From Methylotuvimicrobium buryatense 5G (GTDB lineage Bacteria > Pseudomonadota > Gammaproteobacteria > Methylococcales > Methylomonadaceae): a DNA stretch of 64,000 nt. Below the pieces are notes generated by a model. The model was given only the letters and a program-made list of their open reading frames with translations, made no database searches and had not been told where the DNA came from. The stretch lies in NCBI RefSeq assembly GCF_000341735.1, contig NZ_KB455575.1, positions 4,173,145 through 4,237,144 of the forward strand, given 5' to 3'. Positions 50,379 to 60,029 of this stretch are shown one piece after another; position 1 is the first letter of the stretch, and each line of letters starts with the position of its first letter. Position numbers and translations under genes: made by a program.

Positions 50379-52880
50379 ATGGCAAAGCAAAATACAACTA
50401 AAACCAGAAGCTCAACAAAAAAAGCAACAACGACTAAGGCTTCCGAAAAGCCGACGACAGAGAGTCAAGCGGCGCTAACGTCTGAGGCGGAGGCGGATGC
50501 GGTGCCGGAGATACAGAATTCAAGCGCTGCTGTGTCTACGGTAAAAGACGCCCCTAAAGCAGAGTCTCCGACAATGGAAAAGTCGATTTTGGCGGATGAT
50601 GCGCCGAAGCCTAATCTATCGTCTGAGTCCAAAACGGCACCGAAATCTAAAGCAACCCCGAAAGCAAAAGCGGCTTCTTCGGAAGTCACTTCTTCGCCTA
50701 AGACGACGATTACAAAAGTGGCGCAAGCGGAGCCGGAGAAAAAAGCAGCACCAAAAGTTGCGAGTCCGGTAAAGCCTCCTGCGACTCCAAAAGCTAAAGC
50801 CGCTCCAAAAAACAAGTTTGCTGAAAAAGCCAAGACTGCGCCTAACGTCAAGACGCCGACTCAAACTAAGGATGAAGAGAAGGCTAAAGCCGAAATAGAA
50901 GCGAAGGATTCTCCGAAAACTAAGTCTGCAGCGGAAGTTAAGCCGGCCGAATCTGATCGGCAGATTAAAGCAGCGGAAACGAATGCGCCGGAATCGACGT
51001 CATTATCGCCGGCACCGGTGTTGCCCGTTGTTCCGCAAAACGAGACGGCGCTCAATATTGTTGCTTCGAAGGGGAAGGCTACGCCTAGCCAACCCTCCGC
51101 AAAAACCGTCCCTAAACAGTCCGATTCCGCTGGCGAAACGCAAGTCAAAACGCCCTCCAATGTCGACGAACCCTTATACTTGGAGCCCAAGACGACATTT
51201 ATCACGCCTTTTCCTGAGGTCGCTCAAGCAACCTCCGTCAGCCCTGATATACCGTCGGAAAAGCTTCATCGACAGACCGATTACAGCAAGGCAGAGACAA
51301 TAGCGCGCACACCGGAACCTTCGGCGCCGGAGCCCGTTGCCGACATGATGTCGCAACTCGAGCATGCACCATACCACGACAAACCCGGTCCCGACTATCC
51401 GCATATGTTTGTCGTGCAGATTACTCCGGAATTGGCTCCTCTGGCAAAGGTCGGAGGTTTGGCGGATGTTGTGACCGGTTTGAGCCGCGAACTGGAATTG
51501 CGAGGACACAGTGTCGAAATTATTTTGCCCAAATACGATTGTATGCATTACGATCATATTTGGGGCTTATGCAAAACCTATGACGACCTTTGGGTGCCCT
51601 GGTATAACGGCCATATTCATTGCACGGTCTGGTTCGGTTTCGTTCATGGCCGTAAATGCTTTTTCATAGAGCCGCACTCCCCGGAGAACTTCTTCAATCG
51701 CGGCACGATTTACGGCTTTAATGACGACGTGCTGCGTTATGCGTTCTTTTGCCGCGCCGCATTAGAATTTCTTTGGAAATCCGGCAAGCATCCCGATGTG
51801 ATTCATTGCCATGATTGGCAAACGGCATTGGTTCCGGTGTTTTTATATGAAATCTATCAGAATTTAGGCTTATGGCATCCGAGGGTATGTTTTACGATCC
51901 ACAATTTTAAACATCAAGGGTTGACGGGCGACTTCTTATTGAATGCGACGGGCCTGCATCGGCCGGAGTATTATTTTCATCATGATCGCTTGTTGGATAA
52001 TCGGATTCCGCATGCGTTGAATTTGATGAAAGGCGGTATAGTCTATTCCAACTTCGTTACGACGGTATCGCCGCGTTATGCCGGTGAAACCAAGGACGGC
52101 GGTCAAGGATTCGGTTTGGAGCCGACCCTTCATACGCATCATTATAAGTTCGGCGGTGTGGTCAACGGGATCGATTATGATGTCTGGAATCCCGAAATCG
52201 ATCCGCATATCGCGGCTCCCTTTGCTGTAGACAGGGTAGACAATAAATATCTCAATAAACGGGCTTTACGCGATCGCTTGTTGCTAGCGGATAATGAAAA
52301 ACCGATTATTGCTTTCGTCGGGCGGCTCGATCCTCAGAAAGGGTTGGACTTGGTTCGTCATGCATTGTTTTATTCATTGAATCACCGGGCCCAGTTTGTG
52401 TTGCTCGGCTCCAGTCCCGAGCGAGATATCAATAGCTATTTCTGGGAGTTGAAGCGGCATTTGAACGACAGTCCCGATTGCCATATCGAAGTCGGCTTCG
52501 ACGAAGGCTTGGCGCATCTGATTTATGCCGGTGCGGATATGATCGTCGTGCCTAGTTTATTCGAACCTTGCGGTTTGACGCAGTTGATATCGATGAAATA
52601 CGGCACGGTTCCGATCGTTCGCGAGGTCGGAGGGTTGGCCGATACGGTATTCGATAAGGATCATGCGCATCATAAAGCCTTGCACGAGCGCAACGGCTAT
52701 GTTTTTAGGGATTACAACAATGAAGGGCTGGAGTCGGCATTGTCGCGCGCGATCGATTGTTATTATCAATTTCCGGATCATTTTCGGGAGTTGATGAAAA
52801 ATGCAATGCGTTACGATTATTCCTGGAAATATCCCGGTCAACATTACCTGAATATCTACGATTATATTCGTAACAAATAA
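50379..52880 (+). CDS. GT5 glycogen/starch synthase with long Lys/Ala/Pro-rich N-terminal extension
   Basis: An 833-aa protein: residues 1-340 are low-complexity and rich in Lys, Ala, Pro, Thr, Ser and Glu (APKSKATPKAKAASSE, AKAAPKNKFAEKAKTAPN), resembling histone-H1-like tails. Residues 342-830 form a complete GT5 synthase. Seen in the latter: FVVQITPELAPLAKVGGLAD with KxGGL, PDVIHCHDWQTALVPVFLY, AFVGRLDPQKGLDLVRHALF and PSLFEPCGLTQLISMKYGTV with the catalytic Glu. No signal peptide. The extension is absent from GlgA at 38.7 kb. It might tether the enzyme to glucan granules, DNA or polyphosphate; none of this is shown. A GH13 gene follows at 12 bp. Confidence 0.88.
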   Translation: MAKQNTTKTRSSTKKATTTKASEKPTTESQAALTSEAEADAVPEIQNSSAAVSTVKDAPKAESPTMEKSILADDAPKPNLSSESKTAPKSKATPKAKAASSEVTSSPKTTITKVAQAEPEKKAAPKVASPVKPPATPKAKAAPKNKFAEKAKTAPNVKTPTQTKDEEKAKAEIEAKDSPKTKSAAEVKPAESDRQIKAAETNAPESTSLSPAPVLPVVPQNETALNIVASKGKATPSQPSAKTVPKQSDSAGETQVKTPSNVDEPLYLEPKTTFITPFPEVAQATSVSPDIPSEKLHRQTDYSKAETIARTPEPSAPEPVADMMSQLEHAPYHDKPGPDYPHMFVVQITPELAPLAKVGGLADVVTGLSRELELRGHSVEIILPKYDCMHYDHIWGLCKTYDDLWVPWYNGHIHCTVWFGFVHGRKCFFIEPHSPENFFNRGTIYGFNDDVLRYAFFCRAALEFLWKSGKHPDVIHCHDWQTALVPVFLYEIYQNLGLWHPRVCFTIHNFKHQGLTGDFLLNATGLHRPEYYFHHDRLLDNRIPHALNLMKGGIVYSNFVTTVSPRYAGETKDGGQGFGLEPTLHTHHYKFGGVVNGIDYDVWNPEIDPHIAAPFAVDRVDNKYLNKRALRDRLLLADNEKPIIAFVGRLDPQKGLDLVRHALFYSLNHRAQFVLLGSSPERDINSYFWELKRHLNDSPDCHIEVGFDEGLAHLIYAGADMIVVPSLFEPCGLTQLISMKYGTVPIVREVGGLADTVFDKDHAHHKALHERNGYVFRDYNNEGLESALSRAIDCYYQFPDHFRELMKNAMRYDYSWKYPGQHYLNIYDYIRNK

Positions 52881-52892
52881 AGAGGCCGATTG

Positions 52893-54167
52893 ATGAGGAT
52901 GTATAACTTGTTCCCCCTGTTGGCAGGTCACTTCGGGCAGTGGGAAGTTCATTTGGAAAGGGCCGCGGCGATGCGGTTCGATTGGGTTTTCGTCAACCCG
53001 TTACAAAAAACCGGGGCATCCGGCAGCCTGTATTCTATTGCCGATTATTTTCAGTTAAACCCGCTGTTGGTCGATCCGAAATCCAAAAAAACCGCGGAGC
53101 AACAATTGCAGGCTTTGATTCAACAGGCTGAGAAAAAATACCGAATCCGCTTTATGACCGATTTGGTATTGAATCACTGTGCGATCGATTCGCCCTTGTT
53201 GAAACAGCACCCCGAATGGTTTGTTCACGAGCATGGTCAGGTTCAGCGCCCTTTTTGTCTCGAAGACGGCGGCCATAAGGTGGTATGGGAGGATTTAGCA
53301 CAATTCGATCATGGCCGAAGTCACGATAATGGGCTTTATGCCTATTATCGTAAAATTATCGAGTCATACATCGATCTGGGTTTTAAAGGCTTTCGTTGCG
53401 ATGCCGCCTATCAATTAGCGCCCGAACTTTGGCGGCAATTGATTACGGATACGAAACAAAAACATCCCGATGTGGTGTTTACCGCTGAAACGCTAGGCTG
53501 CAGCGCCGAGCGAACCAAGCAAACCGCGCAAGCCGGGTTTGATTATATTTTCAATAGTTCCAAATGGTGGGACTTCGAAAGCCCTTGGTTACCGGAACAG
53601 TATCAATTATTGCGCCAAGCCGCCCCTTCGATCAGTTTTCCCGAAAGCCACGATACGCCTCGTTTATTTGCCGAAAGCAACGGCAATGCCGAAGCCTTAA
53701 AGCAGCGTTACTTATTTTCCGCAGTATTCAGCAGCGGCGTGATGATGCCGATGGGTTACGAATACGGTTTTAGTAAACCGCTGCATGTGGTGCATACTCG
53801 GCCTGAGGACTGGGAAACTACCGAGGTGGATTTGACTGAGTTTATTACTCAAGTCAACACCATGAAAGCCGATTACCCTGTATTTCAGGAAGAGGGGCCT
53901 TTTAACCTAATTGGTTATCCGCAGTCGCCGATACTTTTTTTCTGGAAAGCCAGCCTATCCGGACAACAAGAAGCTTTGATCTTGTTAAATAAGGACCCTT
54001 GGCAGCGTCATGAGTTTTCGACGCCCGATCTATATCAATATGTTCAGTCGCGTGCGCCGTTTACCGATCTCTCACCGGAGTATCCGCTAGCTTATGTGCC
54101 GAGTCCTTATCATTTCGACTTGTTGCCGGGCATGGTTCGAGTAATGGTTACTACACAAGCTGTTTGA
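52893..54167 (+). CDS. Small GH13 alpha-amylase family protein
   Basis: A 424-aa catalytic GH13 barrel with no added carbohydrate-binding domain. Seen: region I FMTDLVLNHCAIDSPLLKQH, region II GFKGFRCDAAYQLAPELW with nucleophile Asp, region III VVFTAETLGCSAERT with the acid Glu, region IV SISFPESHDTPRLFAES with the stabilising Asp. The DLVLNHC-HPEWF arrangement recalls maltosyltransferase/GlgE-like or debranching members more than secreted amylases, but the specificity is uncertain. ATG at 52893 follows AGAGG by seven nt. Operon with the extended GT5 upstream. Confidence 0.82.
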   Translation: MRMYNLFPLLAGHFGQWEVHLERAAAMRFDWVFVNPLQKTGASGSLYSIADYFQLNPLLVDPKSKKTAEQQLQALIQQAEKKYRIRFMTDLVLNHCAIDSPLLKQHPEWFVHEHGQVQRPFCLEDGGHKVVWEDLAQFDHGRSHDNGLYAYYRKIIESYIDLGFKGFRCDAAYQLAPELWRQLITDTKQKHPDVVFTAETLGCSAERTKQTAQAGFDYIFNSSKWWDFESPWLPEQYQLLRQAAPSISFPESHDTPRLFAESNGNAEALKQRYLFSAVFSSGVMMPMGYEYGFSKPLHVVHTRPEDWETTEVDLTEFITQVNTMKADYPVFQEEGPFNLIGYPQSPILFFWKASLSGQQEALILLNKDPWQRHEFSTPDLYQYVQSRAPFTDLSPEYPLAYVPSPYHFDLLPGMVRVMVTTQAV

Positions 54168-54296
54168 CAAAATTCGAATTTTATAACTACAGGTGCCTAA
54201 CGACGCCGAATCGATGCTAAACCAGGATAGCACATTAGAACAGGAGAGCGGGAACCGGGCTTGTCGAGGCAAGCTGAGCTATCCCCACCCGAATGA

Positions 54297-54458
54297 TATA
54301 CCTTTCGCACTTTAAATTTCGGCATTAGCCTATGGAGGTGCCGGGGTGTTCGGCAAAGGCTTTGATAGCATGGATGCTATCATAGAGCCTACATGGACGT
54401 ATTTACGGCGTCCTTTGACGAGCACCCCGGCACCGAAATTTGACAAGCAAGGGGTATA
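54297..54458 (-). repeat. Family A palindromic repeat, copy 9
   Basis: Full-length copy in minus orientation (TATACCTTTCGCACTTTAAA to AGCAAGGGGTATA). It lies 26 nt from the chosen start of the second glgB and opens a spurious upstream start inside the repeat. Confidence 0.8.
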
Positions 54459-54484
54459 AATTCGCGGGCTTCCCGCAAAAGCAG

Positions 54485-56710
54485 ATGAGTAAAACAAAAC
54501 TGTCCACAGAATTACAGTGTCTTATTGATGCCAAAAGCAGTGATCCCTTTGCCGTTTTAGGTCGCCATCCCATGGATGACAAACAGGTTGTGGTCCGCGC
54601 TTTTTTGCCGCATGCCGAAACCGTGGCCTTGGCTGAAGGAAACTTGCCATTGACTCGAATCGAGGGTACGGCTCTTTTCGAATGGCATGGCTTAGCATCA
54701 CAAGTCCCTCCATGCTATCGACTGATTTGGCGCGATCAAGACCATTACGAGCACATTGGTTATGATCCTTATTGTTATGCGCCGCAATTATCGGATTACG
54801 ATTTACATTTATTCAGTGAAGGTAAACATTGGCATGCTTACCGTTTACTGGGGGCGAGAGTCCATGAAGTCGAAAACGTCGCCGGCGTGCTGTTTTCGGT
54901 GTGGGCGCCTAATGCATCGCGAGTTAGCGTAGTCGGCGATTTTAATCGCTGGGATGGCCGTTGCCATCAAATGCGGGTGCGCGGTAATGGCGTTTGGGAG
55001 CTTTTTATTCCAGGCTTAGAGCCCGGCTTGGTTTATAAGTATGAAATTCGCGCGAAGAATGGCGATATTTTATTAAAAACAGATCCTTACGGTCGGTTTT
55101 ATGAGGTTCGCCCGAATACGGCCAGTATTGTAACGGCAAACGATAATTTTAATTGGCATGACCAAAAATGGTTGAAACAGCGTGAGAAGTTCGATTGGCA
55201 GCACAAGCCGATTAGCATCTACGAGGTGCATTTGGGGTCTTGGCAACGAGGTTCCGAAGGAGAGTTATTAAATTACCGGCAATTGGCGGTGGCCTTGGTG
55301 GAATATGCTAAGACCCTGGGCTTTACCCATCTTGAGTTATTGCCGGTTACTGAGCATCCCTATGATAAATCGTGGGGTTACCAAACGACCGGGTACTATG
55401 CTCCGACTAGTCGATTCGGTAGTCCTGAAGATTTTCGCTGGTTTGTCGATTATTGTCATCAGCACGAGATCGGTGTCATTCTCGATTGGGTGCCGGCGCA
55501 TTTTCCGAAAGATGCGCATGCGCTTGCATGGTTCGACGGCACATCGCTTTACGAGCATGAAGATCCAAGGCTCGGCGAACATCGTGATTGGTCGACATTG
55601 ATTTTTAATTTCGGTCGCTATGAAGTTAAGAACTTTTTGATCTCGAGCGCTCTATTCTGGCTCGAGGAATATCATGTAGACGGTTTGCGAGTCGATGCGG
55701 TAGCGTCAATGTTGTATCTCGATTACTCCCGTGAGGAAGGCGAGTGGATACCCAATAAATACGGCGGTCGCGAAAATTTGGAGGCTATCGACTTTTTACG
55801 ATCATTAAACGAAATTACCCATCAGCAAGTTCCCGGCGTGTTGATCATGGCCGAAGAGTCGACCGCTTGGCCGCAAGTCACTAAACCTCCGTATGTCGGT
55901 GGGTTGGGCTTCGATTTGAAGTGGAATATGGGCTGGATGAACGATACGTTGCGCTACATGGAAAAAGAGTCGATTTATCGCCAATACCATCAGGGAGAAT
56001 TAACCTTTAGTCTGATTTACGCCTTTACGGAAAATTTTTTGTTGCCGTTTTCTCACGATGAAGTGGTTCACGGCAAGCAATCGATGTTATATAAAATGCC
56101 CGGCGATGAGTGGCAGCGCTTTGCTAATTTGCGTTTGGTGTATTTTTATATGTTTACCCACCCCGGCAAAAAGTTGCTCTTCATGGGTTGTGAATTCGGT
56201 CAAGGGCGCGAATGGGACAGCAGTCAAGTGCTTGATTGGTATGTGTTGGCCTATCCTTTTCACCAAGGACTGCAACATCTCGTAAAGACGCTGAATCACA
56301 CCTATCAAAAGGAGACGGCTTTACATGCCAATGATTTTACCGATGCGGGGTTTGAGTGGATCGACTGTCACGATGCCCATAACTCGGTGCTGATCTATAT
56401 CCGCAAGGCTGCCGATACGGGAGAGTTTTTGATTATAGCTCTGAACTTTACTCCGGTCCCTCGTGAGTATTATCACATTGGTGTGCCGGCGGCTGGGCGT
56501 TATGACGAAATCCTTAACTCCGATGCGCAGGAATTCGGCGGCAGCGGGGTGGTCAATTCGCCGGATGGTATTTGGACTCAGGAGCAGGCCTGGATGAATC
56601 GGCCTCACTCGCTCTATATAACCTTGCCGCCTTTAGGAGGAGTCGTCTTAAAACACAACCAAACGGCACCCGGTCCGCAAGCGGTGTTGACGCCTCCCAA
56701 AAAGAATTAA
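54485..56710 (+). CDS. glgB: 1,4-alpha-glucan branching enzyme GlgB (GH13), second copy
   Basis: A 741-aa paralogue of the enzyme at 40.5 kb. Seen: [20 protein letters not shown] (N1 module), [20 protein letters not shown] (CBM48), [40 protein letters not shown] with nucleophile Asp404, [16 protein letters not shown] and [17 protein letters not shown]. The C-terminus extends past the usual LPPLGG with a short Pro-rich tail. I chose ATG at 54485 (MSKTKLS); a frame from 54440 would begin inside a family A repeat. No good ribosome site is visible, so the start is tentative. Confidence 0.94.
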   Translation: MSKTKLSTELQCLIDAKSSDPFAVLGRHPMDDKQVVVRAFLPHAETVALAEGNLPLTRIEGTALFEWHGLASQVPPCYRLIWRDQDHYEHIGYDPYCYAPQLSDYDLHLFSEGKHWHAYRLLGARVHEVENVAGVLFSVWAPNASRVSVVGDFNRWDGRCHQMRVRGNGVWELFIPGLEPGLVYKYEIRAKNGDILLKTDPYGRFYEVRPNTASIVTANDNFNWHDQKWLKQREKFDWQHKPISIYEVHLGSWQRGSEGELLNYRQLAVALVEYAKTLGFTHLELLPVTEHPYDKSWGYQTTGYYAPTSRFGSPEDFRWFVDYCHQHEIGVILDWVPAHFPKDAHALAWFDGTSLYEHEDPRLGEHRDWSTLIFNFGRYEVKNFLISSALFWLEEYHVDGLRVDAVASMLYLDYSREEGEWIPNKYGGRENLEAIDFLRSLNEITHQQVPGVLIMAEESTAWPQVTKPPYVGGLGFDLKWNMGWMNDTLRYMEKESIYRQYHQGELTFSLIYAFTENFLLPFSHDEVVHGKQSMLYKMPGDEWQRFANLRLVYFYMFTHPGKKLLFMGCEFGQGREWDSSQVLDWYVLAYPFHQGLQHLVKTLNHTYQKETALHANDFTDAGFEWIDCHDAHNSVLIYIRKAADTGEFLIIALNFTPVPREYYHIGVPAAGRYDEILNSDAQEFGGSGVVNSPDGIWTQEQAWMNRPHSLYITLPPLGGVVLKHNQTAPGPQAVLTPPKKN

Positions 56711-56723
56711 TCTTGAAAAAAAA

Positions 56724-56752
56724 CCAGGCTAAATTCAAATGATTTAGCCTGG
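56724..56752 (+). terminator. Hairpin terminator after second glgB
   Basis: CCAGGCTAAAT (56724-56734) pairs perfectly with ATTTAGCCTGG (56742-56752) around seven bases, preceded by an A run and followed by a moderately T-rich stretch. It ends the glucan locus. Confidence 0.7.
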
Positions 56753-56884
56753 TGGATTTTATATCAGCATTTTGATTCTCGCCTCAGCTATAAAAGCCGA
56801 ATGCTTGACTTGCTCCTAGCTTGGATTCAAGTTATAAGTGCAATAAAATATTCGGTGAATTAGCCGGGAAGACAACGGTTTGTA

Positions 56885-57736
56885 TTAGTCGTCATCTTTG
56901 CGGCTTTTTTGTTTTGGGATCGGTAATAATGGGACCTGGTAGCCGGCTATAATTTTTTGAATGTCATCGAAATGTTCGTCAATGAGCCGGTTGAGCATTT
57001 CTTTTCGCGCCTTATCTCCATATCGAACCCCCATTGCTATTGAAAAATCGAATTTCATGCCGGGTGACGAACTCATAGGGATGGCAGTGAAGCTACCTTT
57101 TGGGCTTTGCGAGAGCACATGGCCCGCCATCGGCCCCCAGATTACAGCCATATCAATTATTCCGGCTTTTAGATCCTTATCGATCTGCATAGCGACATTG
57201 TTTTCGTCATCGCCGGTCATGGTTTGGTAAGGCACGCCTTGATCGATTAAGCCCAATTTTTGCAGCCAAGCCGTACCAGGCCCCCTGTCGAACATCGCGA
57301 TGCGTAACGATTCTTGACGCTGGAGGGGCAGGTCGTTCAGCTGTTCCGCCGACTCGATATCGTCCCAGCCACGATTTTTGGCGATTAGCAAGACATAGGT
57401 CGAATGATAATAGGGCTTGGTTGTCAAGGTTCGATCGTAACCGGCCGGGACGCCTATGACGACATCGCATTTATACTCGTCTTCGGAATCGCCGACTGTC
57501 GCGGTCAGTGTGTTGCGGATAAAGCCCATGCGATTGGGAAACCAAGTGTACTCAAGTTCTTGCCCTAACTTTTTGGCAAATAATTCGGCAATTTTATTTT
57601 CGAAGCCATCGCCGTTTTTAGTGGAATACGGAGGATCCAACGGGTCTGCGCATACTCTGAATTTGTCTTCGGCATTGGCTGTGGAGGTTATGGCGGCACA
57701 TAACAAACCGCTAAATAATAAAGTCCTGAGAGTCAT
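56885..57736 (-). CDS. xoxJ: XoxJ-like periplasmic protein
   Basis: A 283-aa solute-binding-fold protein encoded beside lanthanide methanol dehydrogenases, thought to assist maturation or PQQ/metal loading of XoxF. Seen: a signal peptide (LLFSGLLCAAITSTANAE), then FRVCADPLDPPYSTKNGDGF, KKLGQELEYTWFPNRMGFIR, CDVVIGVPAGYDRTLTTKPY and AVIWGPMAGHVLSQSPKG, typical of MxaJ/XoxJ. AGGAGA lies before ATG. It follows xoxF on the same strand after a hairpin. The Xox assignment rests on the neighbour. Secreted to the periplasm. Confidence 0.88.
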   Translation of the reverse strand: MTLRTLLFSGLLCAAITSTANAEDKFRVCADPLDPPYSTKNGDGFENKIAELFAKKLGQELEYTWFPNRMGFIRNTLTATVGDSEDEYKCDVVIGVPAGYDRTLTTKPYYHSTYVLLIAKNRGWDDIESAEQLNDLPLQRQESLRIAMFDRGPGTAWLQKLGLIDQGVPYQTMTGDDENNVAMQIDKDLKAGIIDMAVIWGPMAGHVLSQSPKGSFTAIPMSSSPGMKFDFSIAMGVRYGDKARKEMLNRLIDEHFDDIQKIIAGYQVPLLPIPKQKSRKDDD

Positions 57737-57850
57737 TCTTTCTCCTGGTGAGTTCGGAACTAGATCGAATAGTTTAATGTATCTGAGTCGTAAAGGCTAA
57801 GTTACAACGCAGGCATTATTGGGTTCCGGTTCTGTGGGGTGTGTCGGTCA

Positions 57851-57884
57851 AAAAAAAACCCCGGACGAAAAATCGACCGGGGTT
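57851..57884 (-). terminator. Terminator between xoxF and xoxJ
   Basis: Read on the minus strand, AACCCCGG pairs with CCGGGGTT around a 12-nt loop and is followed by eight T. It lies 29 nt after the xoxF stop, so much of xoxF mRNA would end here and xoxJ be made at lower level. Confidence 0.85.
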
Positions 57885-57912
57885 TGTTTCTATCTAAAAA
57901 TCAGATATTTTC

Positions 57913-59766
57913 TTAATTAGGCAATGCGAATACAGTTAATGTGCCGCCCAATTTAGTGTAAGAGCTTAAGCTTCTGTATGCGCCGACCGCTCCTAAACCT
58001 TCAGAGTTAGAAGATTCTTCGCCGGAGTCGAGTCCCGCAGCAATACCGATACCAGCCCAGCCGCCGACGCCTGACAGTACGCCGACATATTGTTTGCCTT
58101 CGTATTCCCAAGTATTGACGTTACCAATGATGCCGGAAGGTGTTTTAAATCTGTAAAGCTCTTTACCGGTCTTCGCGTCAACCGCTTTCAGGTAGCCTTC
58201 CAGAGTGCCGTAGAAAACGACACCGCCGGCAGTAGCCAGCGAGCCTGACCATACCGAGAATTGCTCTTTGTTAGACCAAATGATTTTACCGGTTGTAGCA
58301 TCCCAAGCAGTAAATTGACCTAAGTTGTTGGAGCCGTCTTCCTTGCCGGTGATGACATCTTTACCGGCGGGGAACATAGACAACGTCGCGCCAACATATG
58401 GTTGTCCGGCAGTGTATTCAACCTCGAACGGTTCATAGTCCATGCAAACGTGGTTGCCGGAAATATAGAAATAACCGGTTTGCGGAGAGTAAGAAACAGG
58501 CTGTTGGTTTTTGCTTCCTAATGCCGCAGGGCAAACGCCTTCAGTGTTGACGTCTTCGCCGTTGTATTCCGTGCTGTATTGAGAAACGACTTGCGGACGG
58601 CCGGATTTCATGTCGACATGAGACGCCCAGTTAACCGCTTTGTCGAATTTTTCGGCAACCAACAATTCGCCTGTGACGCGGTCCAGTGTGTAGCCGAAAC
58701 CGTTACGGTCAAAGTGAACGGCAGTTTTGCGCATTTGGCCTTTGATTTCTTGATCGACTAGCGCGACTTCGTTGATGCCGTCGTAATCCCATTCGTCATG
58801 CGGAGTCATTTGGTAAACCCATTTGACTTCGCCGGTGTCTGCGTTACGAGCCCACAATGACATCGACCACTTGTTGTCGCCAGGGCGTTGCGCCGGGTTC
58901 CAAGTCGAAGGGTTGCCGGATCCGTAATAAACCAGGTTCAATTCAGGATCGTAGCTGTACCAGCCCCAAGTGGTGCCGCCGCCGATTTTCCATTGGTCGC
59001 CTTCCCAAGTGCTGGTGCTCGAATCTTTACCGACCGGTTGGACTTTACCGTCTTTCCAAGTGGTGGTTTTAGTTGGATTGATCAAAGTGTCGGCATCAGG
59101 TCCCATGCTGTAGCCTTTCCAATCCAACTCGCCGGTGCGAATGTTGTAAGCCGCCAAGAAGCCGCGTACGCCGAATTCACCGCCGGAGATACCGGTGATG
59201 ACTTTGTCTTTAACGACTAATGGAGCTTGAGTGTTGGTCATGCCCAATTTAGGATCGCCGTTTTGAACGCTCCATACCCGTTTACCTGTTTTGGCATCCA
59301 ACGCAGTTAATACGGTATCGGATTGTTGCAGGAAGATTTTACCGTCGCCGTAAGCTAAACCGCGGTTGACGGTGTCGCAACACATCACAGGAATAGTGAC
59401 GTCGGCATCTTGCTGCGGAGTGTATTCCCAAATAACCGCTTGTGTTTTTTGATCGATCGCATAAACGGTGTTAGGGAATGGAGTGTGAATATACATGACG
59501 TCATTGACAACCAGAGGGCCGCCTTCATGGCCGCGCAGAACGCCGGTTGAAAAAGTCCATGCCGGTTGCAGGTTTTTGACGTTAGAAGTGTTGATTTGTT
59601 TGAGTTCGCTGTAACGGGTACCATGATAGTTACCGCCCCAAGTCGCCCAGTTCGCTGGGTTCTTGGTCAATTTTTCAACTTCGCTATTCGCTTGAGATAC
59701 TGCAGGTACTGCAAGCAAGGCAGCGACAGTTGAGGCAATCAGCCAGCTTTTGACAGGCTTCTTCAT
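57913..59766 (-). CDS. xoxF: Lanthanide-dependent methanol dehydrogenase XoxF
   Basis: A 617-aa periplasmic PQQ enzyme oxidising methanol to formaldehyde or formate. Seen: a signal peptide ([20 protein letters not shown]), vicinal Cys129-Cys130 in [10 protein letters not shown] that stacks on PQQ, the tryptophan docking motifs of an eight-bladed propeller (for example [26 protein letters not shown]), and DEWDYDG with catalytic Asp327 plus Asp329 two residues on. That extra Asp marks the lanthanide (XoxF) type; calcium MxaF has Ala there. AGGAGG lies six nt before ATG. No cytochrome gene (xoxG) follows; only xoxJ. Confidence 0.95.
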
Positions 59767-60029
59767 ATATTTCCTCCTGGTATCCTGTTACACGACAGAA
59801 TACGGGTTATGATTTTTAAGACTAATATTAGTTTTAAGTAATTTATGGGGCGACGATCATTCCCTCTACCGGAGAACTAACAAGTGCCGCGCCAGGTGTG
59901 TAAATTTAAGGATTTTTTCCTAAAAGTCAACTTTTAAGGCGGACGACAAGCCTTTAAATTACACTGTCGTTCGGGAATATAAGCTCAGGGTTCGGCTTAT
60001 CAGGGTCATTGTATCAACAACCTTCTATT

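Noticed and set aside
50465..50851. Long antisense frame opposite the Lys/Ala-rich tail of the GT5 protein
   Set aside because: A by-product of low-complexity codons; the sense frame continues into a complete catalytic domain.
54440..54484. Upstream start of the second glgB at 54440
   Set aside because: The added 15 residues are encoded partly by a family A repeat and are absent from the family; ATG at 54485 is more plausible.
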